Positions 7,340 through 13,033 of a stretch of DNA of 38,166 bases are shown one piece after another. The position numbers and the translations under genes are program-made. How positions within the stretch are numbered: the stretch's first letter is position 1; each line of letters starts with the position of its first letter. The notes beneath the pieces are model-generated. The model saw only the letters and a program-made list of their open reading frames with translations, was not told the origin of the DNA and made no database searches. This DNA is from an uncultured Megasphaera sp. (GTDB taxonomy: Bacteria; Bacillota; Negativicutes; Veillonellales; Megasphaeraceae). The DNA is taken from assembly GCA_900548635.1 (NCBI GenBank), contig URLP01000002.1, positions 1 through 38,166 of the forward strand, written 5' to 3'.

Positions 7340-8578
7340 TCAGCCGCACAAGGCTGCTGCGATGGCGGCACCCAGGGAGGCGCCGTTGTTGTTGGGGGCG
7401 ACGCGGATGCGGGTGTTTTCGGTCGGTGCCATGCAGAAGACGCAGATGGCGTCTTCGATGAGCGCCGGCACACCTTTGATTTTTTCGACCAGGCTGCCTT
7501 CGATGGCGATGGCCTGTTCTTTAATCGCCTCTTCGCCGGCCAGATGGCTGAGGATGCCGAAGCTGGCGGCGCCGATGAGCTGGGCTGCACGGGCGAAGAC
7601 GGCTTTCCCCAAGGCTTTCATGCCTTCTGCTTCTGCTGCGGTGACGGCAAAGCCGAGGATATCTTCGGCGCTCTTCACACCGGAAATGAGTTCGTTCATC
7701 TCTCGCGTCGTAAAGTACGGCACGTCAGCGCGGCCGAGGAAGTCACAGAGGACCTGGCCGTAGACTTCGCTCAAGTAGCGGCCGCCGATCATCTTTTCAA
7801 AGGGATGATCACCGGGCTGCTGGGACGCCGCATCGACGCGCTGGTCCCAAACGGTGGCCGGGCCGCCGTCGAAGCCGGCCGCTTCCAGGTTGACGATCAT
7901 CGAAAGGGCCGGTTCGTAGTAGCACATGTTGAAGCCCGTACCGCAGACGATGCCGATTTGGGCCGGATTGTGCTGGTAGACGGAAGAAAGAAGGGTCGCT
8001 GTCGTATCGTTGAGGAGAGCTACCGGTTCAATGGCATCAAGGCCGGCCCGGACGAGGGCATCCTTGAGGAGCTGGTTAACAGGCCTGCCTGCCACACCGG
8101 GGACGGCAATTTCCTTGGACCAGGCGATGAGGCTGGCGTCTTTGGCCGACGTCTGATTGACAGCAAAGGAAAAGGTAAAGCCCAGTTTGTACGGCTGATT
8201 GCCGCCGGCGGCTTCACCGACGAGGCCGGCGATGAAGTCGAAGAGTTCCTCTGCCGTCCGTTCTGATGACGTGTAGTCATAGTCAGCGCACTTCAACGGT
8301 TTGGCGACCTTGCTTTCCACGGTTATCCCCTGTTCGCCCAAAAGGCGGATGCGCGAAGCCCGCACGTTGGTGCCGCCGAAATCGAGGGCCAGGAAGGTCC
8401 CCGTTTCATGGCCCGTCGGCAGGCCTAAATAGGTGTGCAGCGCCGAAAGCGAGCTCTTTTCCCCGGCTAACGCAGCTTCTGCCTCTGCCCGGAAATGCCC
8501 TGCCAAAGCCCGCAGGTCCGCCCCGGAAAGATGCAGTTCCTGTCTCATTTTTTCCCAATCTTTTACCGTATCTGCCAT
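7340..8578 (-). CDS. Eukaryote-type hexokinase
   Basis: This 412-residue sugar kinase of the hexokinase_1/hexokinase_2 type seen in eukaryotes is neither a ROK nor a Glk glucokinase. Visible family features are the phosphate-1 loop LALDFGGTNVR (about 63-73), the sugar-binding stretch KLGFTFSFAVNQTS, the catalytic Asp191 in LLNDTTATL, the phosphate-2 loop CGTGFNMCY and the NLEAAGFDG stretch. It should phosphorylate glucose or another hexose with ATP. It is shorter than a typical eukaryotic hexokinase unit of about 450 residues. GGAGG precedes the ATG. Its position next to an alpha-glucoside PTS operon, and the GGTACA motif it shares with that operon, suggest it captures glucose freed by the GH13 enzyme. 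Confidence 0.88.
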   Translation of the reverse strand: MADTVKDWEKMRQELHLSGADLRALAGHFRAEAEAALAGEKSSLSALHTYLGLPTGHETGTFLALDFGGTNVRASRIRLLGEQGITVESKVAKPLKCADYDYTSSERTAEELFDFIAGLVGEAAGGNQPYKLGFTFSFAVNQTSAKDASLIAWSKEIAVPGVAGRPVNQLLKDALVRAGLDAIEPVALLNDTTATLLSSVYQHNPAQIGIVCGTGFNMCYYEPALSMIVNLEAAGFDGGPATVWDQRVDAASQQPGDHPFEKMIGGRYLSEVYGQVLCDFLGRADVPYFTTREMNELISGVKSAEDILGFAVTAAEAEGMKALGKAVFARAAQLIGAASFGILSHLAGEEAIKEQAIAIEGSLVEKIKGVPALIEDAICVFCMAPTENTRIRVAPNNNGASLGAAIAAALCG

Positions 8579-8604
8579 AGTTTGTGGCCTCCTGTCCTAA
8601 CGCA

Positions 8605-8639
8605 TTTTTAGTTTGTAGTTTTTAGTTTCTAGTTTTTAG
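8605..8639. repeat. Five tandem copies of the heptamer TTTNTAG
   Basis: Five consecutive heptamers, TTTTTAG, TTTGTAG, TTTTTAG, TTTCTAG and TTTTTAG, fill 8605-8639 without gaps. They lie 26 bp upstream of the hexokinase start, in its probable 5' untranslated region. A weak promoter candidate (TTAATT, 17-nt spacer, TATAGA on the minus strand) lies just upstream, near 8650-8680. A 7-bp unit is prone to slippage and could vary between strains. Confidence 0.8.
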
Positions 8640-8732
8640 TCAATAAAGTCTATAGTCCCATGATAATGAAAAATTAAGGGAAATACAATAATGGAAGGGA
8701 AAATCTGTGCACGAGACACGACAGCGGACCGT

Positions 8733-8757
8733 GGTACAAATGATGAACATCGGTACA
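8733..8757. promoter_or_regulatory. Tandem GGTACA-N13-GGTACA motif upstream of hexokinase
   Basis: GGTACA at 8733-8738 and 8752-8757 repeats the hexamers and the 19-bp period of the motif at 6279-6303. It is 155-180 bp upstream of the hexokinase start. On the minus strand both copies read TGTACC, N13, TGTACCA. It is a candidate shared operator; the binding protein is not known. Confidence 0.5.
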
Positions 8758-8760
8758 GGG

Positions 8761-8820
8761 TTCGTTCATCGTAGGTCGTTCGTCGATAAAGATAAGCGCC
8801 AACAGCGGACTGCGGGCTCT
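8761..8820. repeat. Dispersed intergenic repeat, copy 2
   Basis: It contains TTCGTTCATCGTAGGTCG followed by TTCGTCG and, further on, AACAGCGGACTGCG. Both modules recur in other spacers, the second also in copies 1 and 5. It lies between the tRNA terminator and the hexokinase control region. Confidence 0.6.
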
Positions 8821-8833
8821 GCCTCAGGGGCAA

Positions 8834-8869
8834 CAAAAAAAGGCAACCATCACAATGTGATGGTTGCCT
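8834..8869 (-). terminator. Terminator of the tRNA cluster
   Basis: A 13-bp perfect stem (8841-8853 with 8857-8869, 3-nt loop) is followed on the minus strand by a run of T (8834-8840). It lies 10 nt beyond the CCA end of tRNA-Val. Confidence 0.93.
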
Positions 8870-8879
8870 GAATTAGGTT

Positions 8880-8955
8880 TGGTGGGCGATAACAGGATCG
8901 AACTGCTGACATCCTGCTTGTAAGGCAGGCGCTCTCCCAGCTGAGCTAATCGCCC
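8880..8955 (-). tRNA. tRNA-Val (anticodon TAC)
   Basis: The minus strand gives a 76-nt cloverleaf starting GGGCGAT with anticodon loop CTTACAA, a GTTCGATC T-loop and an encoded CCA. It is the last tRNA of the cluster. Confidence 0.95.
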
Positions 8956-8962
8956 ATGTTTT

Positions 8963-9038
8963 TGGTGACCCCTACGGGATTTGAACCCATGTTCTCGCCG
9001 TGAAAGGGCGATGTCTTAGACCGCTTGACCAAGGGGCC
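8963..9038 (-). tRNA. tRNA-Glu (anticodon TTC)
   Basis: The 76-nt cloverleaf starts GGCCCCT, has anticodon loop CTTTCAC and T-loop GTTCAAATC, and encodes CCA. The acceptor stem contains one G-U pair at position 2. Confidence 0.95.
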
Positions 9039-9054
9039 ACATAAAAGTGGAATG

Positions 9055-9130
9055 TGGTGATCCACCCGAGATTCGAACTCGGGACACCCTGATTAAAAGT
9101 CAGGTGCTCTGCCAACTGAGCTAGTGGATC
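9055..9130 (-). tRNA. tRNA-Lys (anticodon TTT)
   Basis: The 76-nt cloverleaf starts GATCCAC with anticodon loop CTTTTAA and T-loop GTTCGAATC, and encodes CCA. Confidence 0.95.
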
Positions 9131-9134
9131 ATAA

Positions 9135-9209
9135 TGGCAGGGGTAGTAGGATTCGAACCTACGGATGACGGAGTCAGAGTCCGTTGCCTTACCGCTTGGC
9201 GACACCCCT
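9135..9209 (-). tRNA. tRNA-Gln (anticodon CTG)
   Basis: The 75-nt cloverleaf starts AGGGGTG and has anticodon loop CTCTGAC, discriminator G and encoded CCA. CTG reads CAG codons; a TTG-anticodon partner for CAA is not in this window. Confidence 0.9.
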
Positions 9210-9212
9210 GTA

Positions 9213-9288
9213 TGGCTCCTCAAGTAGGACTCGAACCTACGACAAATCGGTTAACAGCCGATTGCTCTACCAACTGAGCTATTGAGGA
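9213..9288 (-). tRNA. tRNA-Asn (anticodon GTT)
   Basis: The 76-nt cloverleaf starts TCCTCAA with anticodon loop CTGTTAA and T-loop GTTCGAGTC, and encodes CCA. Confidence 0.95.
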
Positions 9289-9293
9289 ATAAA

Positions 9294-9368
9294 TGGAGCG
9301 GAAAACGAGACTCGAACTCGCGACCCCCACCTTGGCAAGGTGATGCTCTACCACTGAGCTACTTCCGC
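9294..9368 (-). tRNA. tRNA-Gly (anticodon GCC)
   Basis: The 75-nt cloverleaf starts GCGGAAG with anticodon loop TTGCCAA and T-loop GTTCGAGTC, and encodes CCA. It is the first tRNA after the promoter. Confidence 0.95.
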
Positions 9369-9382
9369 ATGACGACTTTTTA

Positions 9383-9411
9383 AGTATATCATATCGGGAT
9401 TGATATGTCAA
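9383..9411 (-). promoter_or_regulatory. Consensus promoter of the tRNA cluster
   Basis: On the minus strand TTGACA (9406-9411), a 17-nt spacer and TATACT (9383-9388) lie 14 nt upstream of tRNA-Gly. This is one of the best sigma-70-type promoters in the window. Confidence 0.9.
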
Positions 9412-9484
9412 CGCTGTATTCCGGCGGGCCTTACGCCCGTCACAGTACTTTATTATAATAGCACATAGTAAGGGGAATGTCAAG

Positions 9485-9513
9485 AAAAAAAGCTGCCTTG
9501 CGGCAGTTTTTTT
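9485..9513. terminator. Bidirectional terminator after larC1
   Basis: CTGCC/GGCAG arms around TTGC are flanked by seven A on one side and seven T on the other, so it can act on either strand. It ends the minus-strand larC1 transcript, whose stop is at 9567, before the tRNA promoter. Confidence 0.8.
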
Positions 9514-9566
9514 GTGAAACGATAGAAACGATATGTAATCCTTATACATGAATAATGTCAAAAGCC

Positions 9567-10388
9567 TTAATGTGCTAAAATATCCGCTTCCCCGATGAAG
9601 CCTCTGACTACGTTGGGAATGGAGAGGTCCTTCGTACCGGCGCCGTAGGCTACGGTGTCGTAGACGAAGTCTTTCGGGCGGACGCCGGCGTGGGCCAGGA
9701 CTTTGACCAGGGCCGCACCGGTTGGTGTGACCAGTTCGCCTTTGACATCCGTCGCATACCAGGGGATGCCGGCCAGGAGTTCTGCCGTCGCCGGTGCCGG
9801 TACGGGCATGATGCCGTGGGCACAGCGGACAAAGCCGCTGCCGGCATGGAGCGGCGACGAGGCAATCTGTTCGATGCCCAGGTATTTCAGGCACCAGATA
9901 GTGCCGACAATATCGAGGATGCAGTCGATGGCGCCGACTTCATGGAAGTGGATCTGGTCGACAGGCACGCCGTGTACTTTCGCTTCCGCTTCGGCCAGAG
10001 CCTGGAAGACGGCCAGGCTCTTTGCCTTAATGTCGTCATCGATAGGCGCGCTTTCGATGATTTTCGTGATTTCCGGCAGGCCCCGGTGCTGGTGATGATG
10101 ATGTTGGCCCGTCGTATCGACGAGATGGCCTTCGTCATGATGGTGTTCGTGATGTTCTTCATGGCCGTGTTCATGGTCATGATGTTCTTCACTTGCGAGG
10201 AGGACATTGTAGTAAACGGACTGGATGCCCAGCTTATTTTCACTGCGGCAGACCAATTCATAGCCTGTCAGGCCGAGGGAAGCCATGGCTTCTCTGAATT
10301 TGTCAAAAGGCACGCCGGCCTGGATCAGCATGCCGATGAACATGTTGCCGCTGATGCCGGAAAAGCAGTCGAGGTATAAGGTCTTCAT
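9567..10388 (-). CDS. LarC1-type nickel pincer cofactor nickel insertase (N-terminal domain only)
   Basis: This 273-residue protein matches the N-terminal LarC1 part of LarC, which inserts nickel into the pyridinium bis-thiocarboxylate cofactor of lactate racemase. It begins KTLYLDCFSGISGNMFIGML. A Ni-binding-type His tract at about 69-101 holds 16 histidines. HFHEVGAIDCILDIVG and VPAPATAELL are family signatures. Full LarC has about 400 residues. Here translation stops after PNVVRGFIGEADILAH, at the LarC1/LarC2 boundary, and no LarC2-like sequence follows in the 150 nt before the tRNA promoter in any frame. The ATG at 10388 is chosen over a GTG at 10397 because GGAG lies 8 nt upstream. It is 12 nt downstream of the CobT-like gene, so the two are co-transcribed. 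Confidence 0.85.
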   Translation of the reverse strand: MKTLYLDCFSGISGNMFIGMLIQAGVPFDKFREAMASLGLTGYELVCRSENKLGIQSVYYNVLLASEEHHDHEHGHEEHHEHHHDEGHLVDTTGQHHHHQHRGLPEITKIIESAPIDDDIKAKSLAVFQALAEAEAKVHGVPVDQIHFHEVGAIDCILDIVGTIWCLKYLGIEQIASSPLHAGSGFVRCAHGIMPVPAPATAELLAGIPWYATDVKGELVTPTGAALVKVLAHAGVRPKDFVYDTVAYGAGTKDLSIPNVVRGFIGEADILAH

Positions 10389-10400
10389 GGAAATCACTCC

Positions 10401-11402
10401 TTATTTCAAATTTTCATTCATCATCTGGACCGACGCGTCGAGCATGGTCAGGCCCATGGCAGAACCCATGCCCTGGTCGAGGTTCTGGTCCATTTCGACG
10501 AAAGGCTTGAGGTTCAAGAGCTTCATCTGCATCTTATGGACCGGTTCCAGATAGCGGGCAGAGGCGCAGATATAGTCCATGACCGTCGGGCAGAGAGCCC
10601 GTGCCAGGAGAACCGCCGAGCCGGTGACGGCATTGTCGAAGACGATAATCATGCCACGCCGCGCAGCCGCAAGGATGGTCCCGACCATAGCGGCGATATC
10701 CGGTGCACCGGCACGCTGCAGGAGAGCTAAGGGCTGCGCAGGGTCGAAGTGCCGTTCATCGAGGACTTTTTTCAGTTTTTCCAGTTTCTGACCGGATTTC
10801 ATGTGTTCCGGCAATTCCTCCAGCTGGTCCCGGAAGAAAGACGCCGTCACGATAAAGGCCGTCAGCAGCGCCCGTTCACCGAGATTGCCGAGGCCAATGG
10901 CCGTATAGCCTTCGTCTGCCAGATTTTCGCCGATCTGGAGGCCGCTGAAGAGGGCATCCATCATTTCATCTTCACTCATTGCGTCCTGACGGACCCAGAA
11001 ATGGCTGCCGTGCATAACTTTCAGATTCTGCACGCCCTGGGATTCAGGGATATCTTCTTCCAGCCCCATATCGAGGAGCATGACGCCGGCGCCGATGCGG
11101 TGGGCCACCTTATTGATGGGGCCGCGGCCCGTGGCGATTTCCAAAGCATCGGCCTTGCTGTTCTTCCCCTTCGTCTTGTTTTCCCCGCCGTCGACGGCAT
11201 GGTCAGCAGCAAAGACGATGACAGCTTTCTGCAGCTTTTCCGGATGCAGCGTCCCCTGCACGCCGGCAATGCGGCCGGCCAGGTAAGAGAGTTTACTGTC
11301 CTGGCGGATGGTCAAACTGGCCAGCCGCTGGTAGCACTCCGCCGTCTTCGCCAGATTCATCGGCGCGATGCCCTGAATGACTTGTTCTAATACTTGGTCC
11401 AT
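10401..11402 (-). CDS. CobT-like phosphoribosyltransferase with altered active site
   Basis: This 333-residue protein is homologous to nicotinate-nucleotide:dimethylbenzimidazole phosphoribosyltransferase (CobT), which activates the lower ligand of cobamides using NaMN. Supporting stretches are VIVFAADHAV (about 61-70), IGLGNLGERALLTA, LLQRAGAPDIAAMVGTILAAA and LDQGMGSAMGL (308-318). Several active-site signatures are changed. The usual KPxGSLG near the N-terminus is absent, GNTT is GNLG, and the catalytic Glu of the usual GEGTG loop is Gln310 (DQGMG). AGGAGG precedes the ATG. It is the first gene of an operon with larC1. It could be a subunit like ArsB of the phenol-specific ArsAB pair known in Veillonella, or an enzyme acting on another pyridine nucleotide; neither is shown. 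Confidence 0.78.
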   Translation of the reverse strand: MDQVLEQVIQGIAPMNLAKTAECYQRLASLTIRQDSKLSYLAGRIAGVQGTLHPEKLQKAVIVFAADHAVDGGENKTKGKNSKADALEIATGRGPINKVAHRIGAGVMLLDMGLEEDIPESQGVQNLKVMHGSHFWVRQDAMSEDEMMDALFSGLQIGENLADEGYTAIGLGNLGERALLTAFIVTASFFRDQLEELPEHMKSGQKLEKLKKVLDERHFDPAQPLALLQRAGAPDIAAMVGTILAAARRGMIIVFDNAVTGSAVLLARALCPTVMDYICASARYLEPVHKMQMKLLNLKPFVEMDQNLDQGMGSAMGLTMLDASVQMMNENLK

Positions 11403-11414
11403 AGTACCTCCTAA

Positions 11415-11447
11415 GGTAAAAAAGGCTGCCGCACGAAGCAGCCTTTT
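11415..11447 (-). terminator. Terminator between the dehydrogenase and CobT-like genes
   Basis: A 9-bp stem (11421-11429 with 11438-11446, 8-nt loop) is followed by T residues on the minus strand (plus-strand A at 11418-11423). It is only about 15 nt upstream of the CobT-like ATG. The downstream operon must therefore read through it or start within the last few bases. An extended -10 (TGATATAAT, 11486-11494) lies upstream of it. Confidence 0.78.
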
Positions 11448-11482
11448 CGTGGTTCGTTTGGCGTTCGTCGTGGTACGACGCC
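11446..11482. repeat. Dispersed intergenic repeat, copy 3 (short)
   Basis: TTCGTGGTTCGTTTGGCG followed by TTCGTCGTGGTACGACG belongs to the same GTTCGTCG-rich family found in six other spacers. Confidence 0.5.
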
Positions 11483-11491
11483 TTCATTATA

Positions 11492-12589
11492 TCACAAAGA
11501 ACGTCCGAAGGCATCGGTGTCCATGATGGCTTTTTTGAAGGCTTCTTTCGTGAGCGGTTCCGGGACGCATGTCCATTCTGTCAGGGCCGGAGCGGCGTCG
11601 ACGATGGAATCGACTTCGTCTTCTTTGATGTCAAGGTCGTCCAGGGTCGTCGGATAATGGCATTTCTTGTAGAGCGAAGCGACTTCATCGCGCAGTTCGA
11701 ACTGCTTGTCGTAAGTCAGGAGGACTAAGACGCCGAAGGAAACAGTTTCGCCGTGGAGATGGCCTTCGACGACCTGCGGCAGGACTGTCGAAGCATTGTA
11801 GAACAGGTGAGCCAGGGACGAATTGTAGTAGTAATGTTCGCCGCCGGTCGTGCAGTTCGAGACCAGGCCCGTGCTGATGATGATATCCAAAACGACCTGC
11901 TGCATAGCATAGGTAATCTTGCCGGCCTGGAAATCATTCAGGGCCTGTTCGCCGTACTGCAGGAGCGGTGTCGTGCAGGCCTTGCCGATGGCCCGGCCGA
12001 GGAGAACCGTATGGAAATGTTCCGCAGCGCGGCTGGCCAGTTCCGATTCACATTCTTTACTCATGGCGTCGCCAATGCCGGCCCAGAAGAACTTAAACGG
12101 CGAATCGGCGATGATGGCCATGTTGATGAAGGTATGGACCGGCGGCTGATCGAGGTAATAATAGCCGGCAAAAGATTTATCCGCTTTGTACATGACAGCC
12201 AGGGCCGTCGACGGCGCACAGTTGGAAGCCAGGGTCGGGAAGGCAAAGAGCGCTTTGTCGGCACGGTCGGCGACGACTTTGCACGTATCGATGGCCCGGC
12301 CGCCGCCGACGCCGAAGATGAGGTCCGCATCCTGAACGGCTTTTTCGCAGAGCAGGCGGTCGACATGTTCGTACGTCGCATCATCGCCGTACCAGAGGAT
12401 GTCCAGGACCTGCAGGTCCGTTTTGGCAATAGCGTCGAGGAGCGGCTGTTTTGCCTTGGAAAGGGCTGTCTTGCCGCCGATGATGACGACCTTTTTGCCG
12501 AAGTGCTTCGTAATTTTACCGATAGCGTCGTAGGCGTGCGTGCCGATCGTAAAAGCCGGCAGGACTAACGTGTAATCAGACTGGAACAT
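11492..12589 (-). CDS. Iron-containing alcohol/glycerol dehydrogenase family protein
   Basis: This 365-residue NAD(P)-dependent dehydrogenase belongs to the iron-type ADH/glycerol dehydrogenase superfamily. FGVGGGRAIDTCK is the nucleotide-binding GGG motif. Metal ligands are probably Asp in GIGDAMSKECE, His in SSLAHLFYNA and His in GHLHGETVSFG. PTLASNCAPSTA is typical of the GldA-like branch. The ATG at 12589 is chosen because GGAGG followed by seven T precedes it; an in-frame extension to 12706 has no ribosome site. The substrate (glycerol, a 1-alkanol or a hydroxy acid) cannot be read from the sequence. It is transcribed alone, divergently from cstA1. Two TATAAT boxes (12611-12616 and 12657-12662, minus strand) are promoter candidates. 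Confidence 0.88.
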   Translation of the reverse strand: MFQSDYTLVLPAFTIGTHAYDAIGKITKHFGKKVVIIGGKTALSKAKQPLLDAIAKTDLQVLDILWYGDDATYEHVDRLLCEKAVQDADLIFGVGGGRAIDTCKVVADRADKALFAFPTLASNCAPSTALAVMYKADKSFAGYYYLDQPPVHTFINMAIIADSPFKFFWAGIGDAMSKECESELASRAAEHFHTVLLGRAIGKACTTPLLQYGEQALNDFQAGKITYAMQQVVLDIIISTGLVSNCTTGGEHYYYNSSLAHLFYNASTVLPQVVEGHLHGETVSFGVLVLLTYDKQFELRDEVASLYKKCHYPTTLDDLDIKEDEVDSIVDAAPALTEWTCVPEPLTKEAFKKAIMDTDAFGRSL

Positions 12590-12742
12590 AAAAAAACCTC
12601 CTAGTATAGTATTATAAGAGCCTAAGTATGTGAAAAAACTAACATGATTATAACACGCTTCCCTGTCCGTGACTAGGATAAAAGGTTTAACTTTCGCTAT
12701 TCGCAATACCTATGAAAAATCCATATAAATCTGTTTTTTCGT

Positions 12743-12757
12743 ATTACTTTTAGTAAT
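12743..12757. promoter_or_regulatory. Palindrome in the dehydrogenase/cstA1 divergent spacer
   Basis: ATTACT-TTT-AGTAAT is a perfect interrupted palindrome in the AT-rich spacer 12590-12890. A second TTTAGTA lies 20 bp further right. It is a possible operator for either divergent gene. Apart from this and the TATAAT boxes, nothing else is evident in 12590-12890. Confidence 0.3.
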
Positions 12758-12890
12758 TGTTTTGCTTATTTAGTATGTAAATTAAACGCTTATTACAACA
12801 TCTTGTATGAAAGTGCTTACTATAACAAAACGTAATTTGAGAATACAATTTTAGTCATAGTATGTTAGGGTATCATGCCCGGTGTACATC

Positions 12891-12919
12891 TTGCAATTCA
12901 AAAAGAGGGCTCTTATAAT
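12891..12919 (+). promoter_or_regulatory. Promoter of cstA1
   Basis: TTGCAA (12891-12896), a 17-nt spacer and TATAAT (12914-12919) predict a leader of about 105 nt before the cstA1 ATG. AGTGTATAC (12935-12943) sits just after the expected start site, as in the leader of cstA2. Confidence 0.75.
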
Positions 12920-12934
12920 GAGGAACGTGATAAT

Positions 12935-12943
12935 AGTGTATAC
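12935..12943 (+). promoter_or_regulatory. Shared leader motif of the cstA paralogues, copy 1
   Basis: AGTGTATAC begins 16 nt after the -10 box. The same nonamer begins 15 nt after the -10 box of cstA2 (15208-15216), although the two leaders have otherwise diverged. In both it is followed within a few bases by TTCC. It is a candidate operator or RNA element. Confidence 0.45.
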
Positions 12944-13033
12944 CATTTCCAAGTGTGTATTTCGGTATCATTTTGTTTCATACGGAAAGGGTTGCACACA
13001 AGCACACAACTTTATAAAGGAGGTCTTTTTTGT

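Noticed and set aside
9415..9570. A LarC2 domain reached by frameshift at the end of larC1
   Set aside because: All frames after the stop close quickly and only about 150 nt remain before the tRNA promoter, too short for LarC2 of about 130 residues.
12875..13033. N-terminal extension of cstA1 from an upstream ATG
   Set aside because: Paralogue 2 starts exactly at the equivalent of 13034, AAAGGAGG precedes 13034, and the promoter lies across the extension.
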